Of a DNA stretch of 64,000 nucleotides, positions 1 through 7,404 are shown piece by piece; position 1 is the first letter of the stretch, and each line of letters starts with the position of its first letter. Both the position numbers and the translations under genes were made by a program. Source of the stretch: Drouetiella hepatica Uher 2000/2452 (lineage in GTDB: Bacteria > Cyanobacteriota > Cyanobacteriia > Elainellales > Elainellaceae). Where the stretch lies: positions 1 to 64,000 of the forward strand of contig JAHHHD010000007.1 of NCBI GenBank assembly GCA_019359505.1, given 5' to 3'. The notes beneath the pieces are model-generated. The model worked only from the letters and a program-made list of their open reading frames with translations, did not search any database and was not told the DNA's origin.

Positions 1-62
1 TCACCGCCTTTAACGGCTTCGATTGCTTTTTGGCGCAGGTCGTAACTGTAAGGAGCAGGCAT
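1..62 (-). CDS. IS630-family transposase, N-terminal fragment cut by window edge
   Basis: Reading leftward from an ATG at 62, the frame gives MPAPYSYDLRQKAIEAVKGG and runs off the window. This opening (short Pro/Tyr start, then YDLRQKAIEAV) is the typical first helix of the helix-turn-helix of cyanobacterial IS630-type transposases. Only 20 residues are visible, so whether the element is complete is unknown. The bases just upstream (114-134) match the flank of a hairpin element at 6503-6524, which hints that this is the outer end of the insertion sequence. Family call is from pattern recall, not a search. Confidence 0.65.
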   Translation of the reverse strand, partial: MPAPYSYDLRQKAIEAVKGG

Positions 63-184
63 AGTCGTATTTGAACGCTTCTCTACCTCTACAATAATGT
101 CCTAACTCGTTCTCGTAGCGCTATACTAATAGACTCATGCTAATGACTCACGCTGATGAGGGTGCGTAACAATCTGCAATCTTT

Positions 185-204
185 GACGAGCTGTCTTTTG
201 ACAG
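185..204. promoter_or_regulatory. Inverted-repeat operator candidate upstream of petJ
   Basis: Two overlapping symmetric motifs lie 53-72 bp before the petJ start: GAC-N5-GTC at 185-195 and CTGTC-tttt-GACAG at 191-204. Cytochrome c6 genes are commonly controlled by copper through a BlaI-type repressor in cyanobacteria, so an operator here is plausible. Which protein binds is inference. Confidence 0.35.
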
Positions 205-256
205 TACCCTTCTCCTTTGACACTCTGGAACAAGTGCTGAGAGGAGAAATCTATCT

Positions 257-589
257 ATGCTGTTTATGAAAAAACTACTTGCGATCGTTCTTATTGTTGT
301 CATCACCTTCTTTAGCAGTCAGTCAGCTTGGGCAGATGCTGAGGGTGCCAAGGTCTTTAGCAGCAATTGTGCAGCCTGTCATATGGGGGGCGGCAACGTC
401 ATTAACTCCCAGAAAACCCTGAAAAAAGATGTGTTGGAAAAGTATGAGATGGCTTCGATCGAGGCGATTACCACGCAGGTAACGAGGGGTAAAAACGCTA
501 TGCCTGCCTTCAAGGGTCGGCTGAGCGATGTTCAAATTGCAGAGGTTGCCGCCTATGTGTTGGAGCAATCGGAAAAAGATTGGAAATAG
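257..589 (+). CDS. petJ: Cytochrome c6 (soluble electron carrier of the thylakoid lumen)
   Basis: Carries electrons from the cytochrome b6f complex to photosystem I, replacing plastocyanin when copper is scarce. The 110-residue product has a signal peptide ending near SAWA-DAEG, the haem-binding motif CAACH at residues 38-42, and the axial methionine in KNAMPAF (Met82). The mature part of about 84 residues is the normal size. I chose ATG 257 because AGGAGA at 242-247 lies 9 bases upstream; the alternative ATG at 266 would be 18 bases away. It stands alone: a 61-bp hairpin at 618-678 separates it from the following TPR gene. Confidence 0.95.
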   Translation: MLFMKKLLAIVLIVVITFFSSQSAWADAEGAKVFSSNCAACHMGGGNVINSQKTLKKDVLEKYEMASIEAITTQVTRGKNAMPAFKGRLSDVQIAEVAAYVLEQSEKDWK

Positions 590-617
590 CGCTGTTGCAG
601 TTTCGGCGTTGATGGTT

Positions 618-678
618 TTAGGTATAAATTTTTTGGAAAGGGGCGCGGAGCGCCCCTTTCCAAAAAATTTATACCTAA
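618..678. repeat. Long perfect hairpin H1 (29-bp arms, GGA loop)
   Basis: Arms 618-646 and 650-678 are perfect reverse complements with loop GGA at 647-649. The inner stem is GC-rich (gggcgc/gcgccc), the outer part AT-rich. It is one of ten such hairpins in this window. Its left flank (605-622) matches that of H3 (7222-7239) at 16 of 18 positions although the stems differ. The T run is in the 5' arm and the A run in the 3' arm, opposite to an intrinsic terminator. Confidence 0.9.
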
Positions 679-726
679 GTCTAGGTGGAAGCAATCTAAG
701 TGAAAGCAATCTAAGTGAAAGCGCTA

Positions 727-1647
727 ATGAAATGTAAGCTGCAGAAATTTATTTCAATTCTGAGTGTGACGATCGCGCTGAGCTTTTGCATGAGTTTACT
801 TACGGCTCCAAGTTGGGCAGATACTCTGGCTGCTGAAGAGCTTTCTGCGAAAAGCTTCTTTCGCCAGGGCATAGAAGCGTTTCAATCCGAAAGCTATGAG
901 TCGGCGGTAGAAAACTTCGGTCAAGCCCTTGAGCAAAATGCTGAGTTTGCTGCTGCCTACAGCAATCGCTGTCTAGCACAGATTTATTTAGGCAACTATA
1001 TCGATGCCGTCACTGACTGCGATCGAGCGCTGAGCCTCAACCCTAGCGATACAGAAACCTATCTCAACCGAGGGTTAGCGAACCATCGAGCCAAGCAATA
1101 TGTTGAAGCGATCGCCGACTTTAGCCAGCTCCTACAGATCAAGCCTCACGACTATCGCGCCTACTATAACCGGGGTCTGGCGCAGACCGAGCTATCGGCA
1201 TATCGGGAGGCGATCGTAGACTACGGTGAGGCTTTGCGTCAGGCTTCTCCTCTCAATCGCGTTGCTCAAGCAGAAATCTATACCGATCGTGGCTTGGCGC
1301 AGCTGTTCCTAGAAAATCAGCGGGAGGCGATCGCTGATTTCAGTCAGGCGATTGAATTTAGCCCAGACCTCCGCTCATACTACAATCGCGGCTGTGCTTA
1401 CCATCAGCAGGGCAATTCTGTAGCTGCCCTCAGCGACTTCTCTCAAGCTTTGCAGCGTGATCCTAGCAATGGGCAAGCCTACCTTAGCCGCGGACTGATC
1501 CGTCACGAGATGGGCGAATTGCAGGCGGCGATCGCTGATCTGCAACAGGCGGCAGATTGCTTTTGCCACCAAGGCTTGCTGCTAGCCTACCAACAAACTT
1601 TGAACCTGCTGCAAAAAATTCAGCCTGTGGAAATGGCGATCGGTTGA
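727..1647 (+). CDS. Exported tetratricopeptide-repeat protein
   Basis: A TPR protein of about 306 residues. An N-terminal signal peptide (hydrophobic stretch ILSVTIALSFCMSLLTA, cleavage near SWAD) directs it to the lumen or periplasm. It is followed by about seven TPR units with the usual W/Y-N-RG-A pattern, for example AYYNRGLAQTELSAYREAIVDY-type segments and the recurring EAIADFSQ helix. TPRs form protein-docking superhelices; no catalytic domain is visible, so its partner is unknown. The frame is also open from a GTG at 715; I prefer ATG 727 because it gives a standard signal peptide. Encoded on the same strand as petJ but separated from it by hairpin H1. Confidence 0.8.
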   Translation: MKCKLQKFISILSVTIALSFCMSLLTAPSWADTLAAEELSAKSFFRQGIEAFQSESYESAVENFGQALEQNAEFAAAYSNRCLAQIYLGNYIDAVTDCDRALSLNPSDTETYLNRGLANHRAKQYVEAIADFSQLLQIKPHDYRAYYNRGLAQTELSAYREAIVDYGEALRQASPLNRVAQAEIYTDRGLAQLFLENQREAIADFSQAIEFSPDLRSYYNRGCAYHQQGNSVAALSDFSQALQRDPSNGQAYLSRGLIRHEMGELQAAIADLQQAADCFCHQGLLLAYQQTLNLLQKIQPVEMAIG

Positions 1648-1725
1648 GTTTAGCAGCCTAACCCGTGCTGTCTACCTCTTGCTGTTTCAGACCTCTTCAA
1701 AATATCAAATTTGGTTCAACTGCCC

Positions 1726-2265
1726 ATGAAAACGCTTTTCTTTTTAGCTACTGCGACCTGCACCTGTTTTGCGGTTGGTCTCTATTCGGCGAGTCACGCC
1801 TTCGAGCCTCAATCAAGGCTTGCTGATGAGGTGTATCCTTTTACGATCGCCCATGAAGGGCATGACTCGGCTCCTCATGGTGAAATGCCTACGGGTGCAA
1901 CACAGCCAGAAGGAGCGCACAGCCATGACATGATCGAAGTCCTGTCACCGCTGCCCACCGTCAAACTCATTGCCCATCCTGATGCAAAACAAGGCTGGAA
2001 TCTGGAAGTGCAGGTAACAAATTTCAAGTTTGCTCCAGAGCGTGTCAACCAGGCTAGCGTCCCCACTGAGGGTCATGCTCATCTCTATGTGGATGGTGAA
2101 AAAATCACGCGCCTTTATGGCAACTGGTACTATCTAAGCAGCTTGTCACCTGGAAAGCATGAGATTACGGTAGCGCTCAACGCCAACGGGCATGAGTCTT
2201 TGATGCACAACGGAGAACCCATTCAGGCAAGCGTAATGGTGGAGGCTGCAACTCCTCTCAGATAA
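1726..2265 (+). CDS. Exported histidine-rich hypothetical protein, possibly metal related
   Basis: About 179 residues with a signal peptide (MKTLFFLATATCTCFAVGLYSASHA). The mature N-terminus is rich in His and Asp/Glu (HEGHDSAPHGEMP, GAHSHDM), followed by a beta-sandwich-like domain with TEGHAHLYVDGEKITRLYG and SLSPGKHEITVALNANGH. Such His-Met-rich periplasmic domains often bind copper or other metals, but I recognise no named family with certainty. The frame opens at TTG 1711; ATG 1726 is chosen because it starts the signal peptide. It lies 37 bp before a UreH-type membrane protein and two genes after cytochrome c6, which fits a copper theme; that link is inference. Confidence 0.7.
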   Translation: MKTLFFLATATCTCFAVGLYSASHAFEPQSRLADEVYPFTIAHEGHDSAPHGEMPTGATQPEGAHSHDMIEVLSPLPTVKLIAHPDAKQGWNLEVQVTNFKFAPERVNQASVPTEGHAHLYVDGEKITRLYGNWYYLSSLSPGKHEITVALNANGHESLMHNGEPIQASVMVEAATPLR

Positions 2266-2302
2266 TGAAATCTCAAACGATCAAATCCCAGATAATGAGA
2301 AT

Positions 2303-3589
2303 ATGCTAGATCTATTCTTAATCGCAAGCCTGGGTTTTCTGGGGAGTTTTGGGCACTGTGCGGGGATGTGTGGCCCGATCACAGCGGCTTTTTCGCTATC
2401 CTCTCCTGCCCTACCGTTTTCTGCAAGTCCGATCGCATGGCGGCATCAGCTCCGCTTTCATCTACTGCTAAATTTGGGGCGTATCCTTAGCTATGTGCTG
2501 GTGGGAGCGGCGATCGGGGCGATCGGCTCAGTGCTGGTTTCTGGCGGACAAATGGCAGGAGTCGGCAGTCTGCTGCGGCGAGGCATGGCAATACTCACAG
2601 GTCTGCTGCTGATTGGGTTTGGGCTGTCTCAAATCAATCCGGGGATGCTGCCTCGCCTGCCGTTTTTGCATCCGCTAGCTTCAGGCAAACTGCATCAGCG
2701 ATTGAGTAGCGCTATGGTCAGACTGTCGCTGAAGCCCCAAGTTTGGACTCCGCTACTGCTAGGGCTAGTGTGGGGGCTGATTCCCTGCGGATTTTTGTAC
2801 ACGGCGCAAATCAAGGCAGCAGAGACGGCAAGCCTAAGCCAGGGCGTTGCCACAATGCTGGCGTTTGGGCTAGGAACATTGCCCATGATGTTAGTTGTGG
2901 GTTTGTCTACCTCGCGAGTGAGCGCCGATCGCCGCAGTCAGCTTTTTCGCATGGGCGGCTGGGTCACGCTCACCATCGGCATCCTGACGCTGTGGCGCAC
3001 AGGCGACACTATGGTGGACTACACCGGACATGCAGCGCTGATCTGTCTGCTGCTGGCGCTGATTGCCCGTCCGATCAGCCGCATTTGGGGATTTCCCCTG
3101 CGCTATCGGCGATCGCTGGGCTTAGGGGCATTTGTTCTGTCGGTGGCACACATGGTACACATGGCAGAACATAGTTGGGGCTGGAATTGGGATGCTGTAT
3201 TCTTCATGCTGCCCCAGCATCAACTCGCGATCGCCCTGGGGCTTGCCTCTCTGACTCTGCTGATTCCAGCTGCCATTACCAGCTTTGATCGCGCTCAGCG
3301 GCGGTTAGGGAAAATCTGGCGATCGCTGCACTTACTCAGCATCCCGGCTCTGTGTCTGGCGGTGGGTCATACAATGCTGATTGGCTCTCACTATCTGGGG
3401 GCAATGCAGATTGCCGTCAGCAGCCAGGTCTTGACGGCGGGGTTGGGAGCGATCGCGCTGGGCGTTTTGCTAATTCGATGTCGTTGGGTTTGGTCACTAT
3501 TTTCTTTGGAGAAGTTCTATGTTTCGCCCTATCAAGTTCAGCCCGCTCAACAAGTCGAACAAGATCAGCGGATTGAACAAGTTAAATAG
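2303..3589 (+). CDS. Sulfite exporter TauE/UreH-type membrane protein fused to a ferric-reductase-like membrane domain
   Basis: The N-terminal half (about residues 1-235) is a UreH/TauE-like transmembrane domain with the signature FGHCAGMCGP at residues 16-25 and a second half-repeat containing LVWGLIPCGFLY; these Cys-Gly motifs are typical of the family, which handles metals or sulfur compounds. The C-terminal half (about 240-400) has four or five further membrane helices with conserved His (AHMVHMAEHSWGW, RSLHLLSIPALCLAVGHTM), like the haem-binding ferric-reductase-type bundle. The 428-residue length fits such a fusion. The 3' end overlaps the next gene by 71 bp, suggesting translational coupling. 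Substrate unknown. Confidence 0.7.
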   Translation: MLDLFLIASLGFLGSFGHCAGMCGPITAAFSLSSPALPFSASPIAWRHQLRFHLLLNLGRILSYVLVGAAIGAIGSVLVSGGQMAGVGSLLRRGMAILTGLLLIGFGLSQINPGMLPRLPFLHPLASGKLHQRLSSAMVRLSLKPQVWTPLLLGLVWGLIPCGFLYTAQIKAAETASLSQGVATMLAFGLGTLPMMLVVGLSTSRVSADRRSQLFRMGGWVTLTIGILTLWRTGDTMVDYTGHAALICLLLALIARPISRIWGFPLRYRRSLGLGAFVLSVAHMVHMAEHSWGWNWDAVFFMLPQHQLAIALGLASLTLLIPAAITSFDRAQRRLGKIWRSLHLLSIPALCLAVGHTMLIGSHYLGAMQIAVSSQVLTAGLGAIALGVLLIRCRWVWSLFSLEKFYVSPYQVQPAQQVEQDQRIEQVK

Positions 3590-4019
3590 CGCTTTGCTAG
3601 GAGCGCTGCTGCTGACTGCACCCCTGCTGATCTTGAATCCTCTCCGGGGTACAGCCCATGAGGTAAAGGTTTCAGGAGATATCGGCGGCACTCTGCACAT
3701 TGAGCCAAATGACAATCCGATCGCTGGAACCTCTAGCCTCGCCTGGTTTGCCCTCAATCGGCGAGGCGGGCAGCCTGTCCGCCTTTCCGACTGCAACTGT
3801 TCGCTGGCAGTCTATGCACAGCCGCGCCGACCGGGAGACTCGCCGATTCAGCAGCCCAGCCTGACGGCAAAAGCCGTGGAGGGGCGATCGGGTGTGCCTA
3901 GCGCCAACCTTACCTTTCCCCGTGCCGGAGCCTATGATCTGGTGCTGAAAGGGCAACCCGTCACGTCAGGCGACTTTTCGGCATTTGAGCTGCGGTTTTC
4001 AGTCACGGTGGCGCAGTAG
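3519..4019 (+). CDS. Exported hypothetical protein, third gene of the metal-like cluster
   Basis: A 166-residue protein with a positively charged N-terminus, a hydrophobic segment (ALLGALLLTAPLLILNPL) and a cleavage-like RGTAHE. The mature domain (about 120 residues) is beta-rich, has a DCNCSL Cys pair and ends with YDLVLKGQP...FELRFSVTV, resembling small periplasmic immunoglobulin-like domains of the YtkA/FixH sort; the family is not certain. Its start lies inside the preceding membrane-protein gene, a 71-bp overlap that is unusually long. Downstream starts in frame would shorten the overlap but remove the signal peptide. Probably co-expressed with the two genes before it. Confidence 0.65.
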   Translation: MFRPIKFSPLNKSNKISGLNKLNSALLGALLLTAPLLILNPLRGTAHEVKVSGDIGGTLHIEPNDNPIAGTSSLAWFALNRRGGQPVRLSDCNCSLAVYAQPRRPGDSPIQQPSLTAKAVEGRSGVPSANLTFPRAGAYDLVLKGQPVTSGDFSAFELRFSVTVAQ

Positions 4020-4040
4020 CATCCTGCTGAGATCTAAAAC

Positions 4041-4976
4041 CTAGACCTGCACATTTGCCGCCTTCAGCATATGGTAGGTAATAAATAACTGCGTCAGCGC
4101 CAGAGGATAGCTTTGCAGCGTTTCCCCAGTTGTGCCCACAATTTTGCCGATGTTAGGGTCGCCCTCCAGACTGCAAAACTGACCCAAGTAGGGGACTTCG
4201 TTGCACAGCATTCGCTCTACGGCTAGCACCTGTTCGGCAGTAGCGTGACCGTCAATTTCCAAGACATCTACAGGTTTTCCCATATCGCGATCGAGCACCA
4301 ATCGCACAGCTCCGTTGTTGTCCATGCTAGGAGTGAGGACGCTAAGATCGGGGTGGGGAATGGTGGGACGTAGCACGAGCTTGACATTTAGCAGCAAATC
4401 GTTTTGGGAGTCGCCATTTTTTCCGGGATAAAAGCTGACAACTAAATCTGCCCACTGGCGCTGAGGACGAATGTAGGCATCTGAGTCAGACTCTCGATTG
4501 CGGAGCTGCTCCCTCACCTGGGCTTCGGTGTAGCCACGCTTGCGGGTATCGCGCTTAATTTTCCAGGCATAGCGCAATTCTTCCGGCGGCGCGAGGTAAA
4601 CTCGCACATCGTAGCTGTCTCGCATACCGCGAGTCGAGTAGCCCAGCAGCCCTTCAACGATGACAAACTTACCAGGTTTAATATACTCTGGTGGATCAAA
4701 CTTGCCAGACGTATGGTTATAGATCGGCTTCAAAATCGATTGACCGCTGCGCAGGAGGCTGAGGTGCTGCTGAATGATATCGAGATAGTTGCAGTCTGGA
4801 TGGAGTGCGGAAATCCCCATTTCTACTCGCTGCTGGCGATCGTACCGATGATAGTCATCCGTACAAATAATGGTCACATTTTCTTCGCCCAAGACTTGAG
4901 CAATTCCTTTCGTTAATGTGGTTTTGCCAGCGGCGCTGTCACCAACGATGCCAAGGACAATAGGGCGACTGATCAT
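4041..4976 (-). CDS. Phosphoribulokinase/uridine-kinase family protein (PRK-like paralogue)
   Basis: A P-loop kinase of 311 residues. Walker A is GIVGDSAAGKTT (residues 9-20), followed by CTDDYHRYDR, the substrate loop LHPDCNYLDI and KPIYNHTSGKFDPPE, then VEGLLGYST, all recognisable PRK-family landmarks. In canonical cyanobacterial PRK the P-loop reads GDSGCGKST, with a redox-active Cys; here it is Ala-Ala, so the thioredoxin/CP12-type switch at that site is absent. It may be a second PRK-like enzyme rather than the Calvin-cycle one. The gene converges on the exported-protein cluster to its left with a 21-bp gap and is transcribed away from the dus gene on its right. Confidence 0.75.
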   Translation of the reverse strand: MISRPIVLGIVGDSAAGKTTLTKGIAQVLGEENVTIICTDDYHRYDRQQRVEMGISALHPDCNYLDIIQQHLSLLRSGQSILKPIYNHTSGKFDPPEYIKPGKFVIVEGLLGYSTRGMRDSYDVRVYLAPPEELRYAWKIKRDTRKRGYTEAQVREQLRNRESDSDAYIRPQRQWADLVVSFYPGKNGDSQNDLLLNVKLVLRPTIPHPDLSVLTPSMDNNGAVRLVLDRDMGKPVDVLEIDGHATAEQVLAVERMLCNEVPYLGQFCSLEGDPNIGKIVGTTGETLQSYPLALTQLFITYHMLKAANVQV

Positions 4977-5248
4977 GATTCCTCCTTAGGCGGATGTAGC
5001 GGATGAGAAGCAACAGAAAGATTTAATTTGCTTATCTTAAAGCGAATTGGTATCCATTCGAGAATGAGAGCAGTCGTCAAGAAAGTCAAGTTTTGTATCG
5101 CTCGCTCCAGGTTGTCATCTTAAGTTGCCATCTCTGGAATGTTTCACAGATCGAGAGGGGATTAGATAGGATCAGTGAAGCTAAGGTTTTAGTTGATACA
5201 TTTTCAGTTAATACATTTTTAGATTTAGGCTCTATCCGCGATCGCTCC

Positions 5249-6328
5249 ATGTCCTTACCTTCTCTCCCCTCCCCGCCCGTTCTCTCCTCCAGCCTCCAGG
5301 CTCGACTCTCTACCCCCTTAAGGATCGGCAATGTCGAGGTGAATAGCCGCGTTTTGCAATCGCCGCTGTCGGGTGTGACGGATCTGGTGTTCCGGCGGCT
5401 GGTGCGACGCTATGCGCCCGACTCCATGATGTATACCGAGATGGTGAATGCCACCGGACTGCACTACGTTAAGCAGTTGCCTAGGCTGATGGAAATTGAC
5501 CCCCACGAGCGACCCATCAGCATTCAGCTCTTTGACTGTCGCCCTGATTTTCTGGCGGAGGCGGCTCAGAGGGCGGTTGCAGAAGGAGCCGATACGGTCG
5601 ATATCAATATGGGCTGTCCGGTGAACAAAATTACCAAAAACGGGGGCGGCTCTTCGCTGCTGCGTCAGCCTGAGATTGCCGAAGCCATTGTGCGATCGGT
5701 CGTGCAGGCCGTCAAAGTGCCCGTCACCGTCAAGACCCGCATTGGTTGGTCTGATCAGGAGATTAATGCCGTCGAATTTGCTCAGCGGATGCAGGATGCC
5801 GGGGCGCAAATGCTGACTTTACACGGTCGCACCCGCGCCCAGGGATACAACGGCTCAGCCCGCTGGGAATGGATTGCCCGCGTCAAGGCAGCGCTCACCA
5901 TTCCTGTGATTGCTAACGGCGATATTTTTTCGGTGGATGCTGCCGTGCGCTGCCTAGAAATGACTGGAGCTGACGGAGTCATGTGTTCGCGTGGCACTCT
6001 AGGCTATCCCTTTCTGGTAGGAGAAGTTGATCATTTCCTCAAAACCGGACAACTGCGTCAGTCTCCTACGCCGATCGCCCGGTTGGAATGCGCCAAAGAT
6101 CATTTGCAAATGTTGTGGGCTTACAAAGGCGATCGGGGCATTCGTCAAGCCCGTAAGCATATGACTTGGTATGCCAAAGGGTTTGTAGGGGCAGTTGAAC
6201 TGCGCGGCAAGCTGGCGCAGGTAGAAACGCTGGATCAGGGCGTGGTGATGCTGGATAGGGCGATCGCTCAGCTTGCCCAAAGCGGCTGGCAGACCGAAGA
6301 AGTGCCACCGCAGCTGGTCGAAATTTGA
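5249..6328 (+). CDS. dus: tRNA-dihydrouridine synthase (DusB-like)
   Basis: Reduces uridine to dihydrouridine in the D-loop of tRNAs using FMN. From ATG 5249 the product is 359 residues. Family landmarks: SPLSGVTDLVFRRL (FMN site), DINMGCPVNKITKNGGGSSLL with the catalytic Cys in the GCP motif, VTVKTRIGW, LHGRTRAQGY and VIANGDIF, then GVMCSRGTLGYPF. The frame stays open upstream to 5093, but that extension is low-complexity and unlike the family N-terminus (PLRIGNVEVNSRVLQSP), so I use 5249. It stands alone; a hairpin element separates it from the convergent DUF1361 gene. Confidence 0.9.
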   Translation: MSLPSLPSPPVLSSSLQARLSTPLRIGNVEVNSRVLQSPLSGVTDLVFRRLVRRYAPDSMMYTEMVNATGLHYVKQLPRLMEIDPHERPISIQLFDCRPDFLAEAAQRAVAEGADTVDINMGCPVNKITKNGGGSSLLRQPEIAEAIVRSVVQAVKVPVTVKTRIGWSDQEINAVEFAQRMQDAGAQMLTLHGRTRAQGYNGSARWEWIARVKAALTIPVIANGDIFSVDAAVRCLEMTGADGVMCSRGTLGYPFLVGEVDHFLKTGQLRQSPTPIARLECAKDHLQMLWAYKGDRGIRQARKHMTWYAKGFVGAVELRGKLAQVETLDQGVVMLDRAIAQLAQSGWQTEEVPPQLVEI

Positions 6329-6439
6329 CTTTAGCTAATCTGGAGCTAGTGATTAGGCAAATAATAGTTGGCGGGTGATGGGTAGATGGGTGGATGGATT
6401 CCTTATCTACCCATCCACATCAGGTAATTGAGTTAGGAC

Positions 6440-6525
6440 GAGTTATTTTTTGAGAGCCGCGCTCCGCGCGGCTCTCAAAAAATAACTCATTGGATCTGAG
6501 CGCGTAGCGCTATAACTAATAGACC
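6440..6525. repeat. Hairpin element H2 (23-bp arms, TCC loop) with conserved right flank
   Basis: Arms 6440-6462 and 6466-6488 are perfect complements around TCC. To the right, 6489-6525 carries a small palindrome of the AGCGC-n-GCGCT type and a 22-base tail (6503-6524) that matches 114-134, next to the IS630 transposase start, with one indel. It lies between the convergent dus and DUF1361 genes. Stem core gagagccgcgc is shared with H4 but the outer stem is different. Confidence 0.85.
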
Positions 6526-6527
6526 AC

Positions 6528-7172
6528 CTAATCTGGCACATCAATTCCCATTTGGGCATAATGAATCCGCAGATATATCCCCAGCGTGATTTGCTTCATC
6601 ACCCAATAAAGAACTGTTAGCCCGACAAATGTGATGCCTATGATCAGTAAAGGCTGCCTGCTTGTTAGGGTGTTCACTGTTGTAGTCAGCACATCGCTTG
6701 GTTCAGTCACCAAATCCCAGCTGTTGAATCGGATGAACCTGCCCAAATAAATGCCGATCGCACATAAAGCATGAGCTGCCAACTCAGACCAGAGGACAAA
6801 TTGCCTTGCACTCTGACGCTTCAGGTAATTGCCTTGATTAATGAGCGATATGACGTAGGCTTCAAAGCCGCCTAGAATTGCGATTAAGTGTATCGGAATA
6901 AAAACGAGGGCAATGAGCCAGATGGCATAGCCTGCACGGGTGCCTCGGATCAGGTGAATGATATCCGTCAGCATGTAGGGAGCGTTGGGCAAGAATGCCA
7001 CAAATACAATAAACAGTGCCCACCAGAAAGGCGATCGCTTCTTCACTGCTTTGCGACGAAATAGCCAGAAACTCAGAACTAGAGGAATGAAGGCTAAAAA
7101 CAAATTCCAGAGAATCCAGCCGCTATAAATGCCGGAAAATGCTTCCAATGCCTGAAAAACTCTGCCCTGCAT
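6528..7172 (-). CDS. DUF1361 integral membrane protein
   Basis: A 214-residue polytopic membrane protein with about six hydrophobic segments. It shows the DUF1361 signature: WNLFLAFIPLVLSFWLF near residues 22-38, then FVAFLPNAPYMLTDIIHL (about 57-74), and later IYLGRFIRFNSWDL (about 140-155). No biochemical function is established for the family. The start ATG at 7172 is the first in frame and precedes a short hydrophilic N-terminus. It converges with the dus gene and is divergent from the patatin gene; hairpin elements flank it on both sides (H2 and H3). Confidence 0.85.
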   Translation of the reverse strand: MQGRVFQALEAFSGIYSGWILWNLFLAFIPLVLSFWLFRRKAVKKRSPFWWALFIVFVAFLPNAPYMLTDIIHLIRGTRAGYAIWLIALVFIPIHLIAILGGFEAYVISLINQGNYLKRQSARQFVLWSELAAHALCAIGIYLGRFIRFNSWDLVTEPSDVLTTTVNTLTSRQPLLIIGITFVGLTVLYWVMKQITLGIYLRIHYAQMGIDVPD

Positions 7173-7237
7173 ACCTCAAGTCCTGATTCTAGTAAAATTC
7201 TTTTCCTTAGCTTAACCTTTGGGCGTTGCTGATTTTA

Positions 7238-7294
7238 GGGATGAATTTTTGTGAGAGGGGCGCGGAACACACCCCTCTCACAAAAATTCATCCC
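7238..7294. repeat. Hairpin element H3 (23-bp arms, decayed inner stem)
   Basis: Arms 7238-7260 and 7272-7294 are perfect complements. The central 11 bases (cgcggaacaca) look like a mutated inner stem that in H1 reads gcgc-GGA-gcgc. Weak outer inverted repeats (ttgct near 7226 and agcaa near 7302) bracket it. Located in the divergent promoter region between DUF1361 and the patatin-like gene. Confidence 0.85.
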
Positions 7295-7404
7295 CCGATT
7301 AAGCAATGCCAACCTATGAATAGGTTGGGAAGAATGACAAACTTGCCTCAATTTCATATTAAGCTGGCGTCAAATCATCTCATCTACACATCAGGGGCTT
7401 TGCA

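Noticed and set aside
618-678. Reading the long hairpins as intrinsic terminators
   Set aside because: The T run belongs to the 5' arm and an A run to the 3' arm, with no T tail after the stem; several copies lie in divergent promoter regions. The true terminator after psaM looks different.
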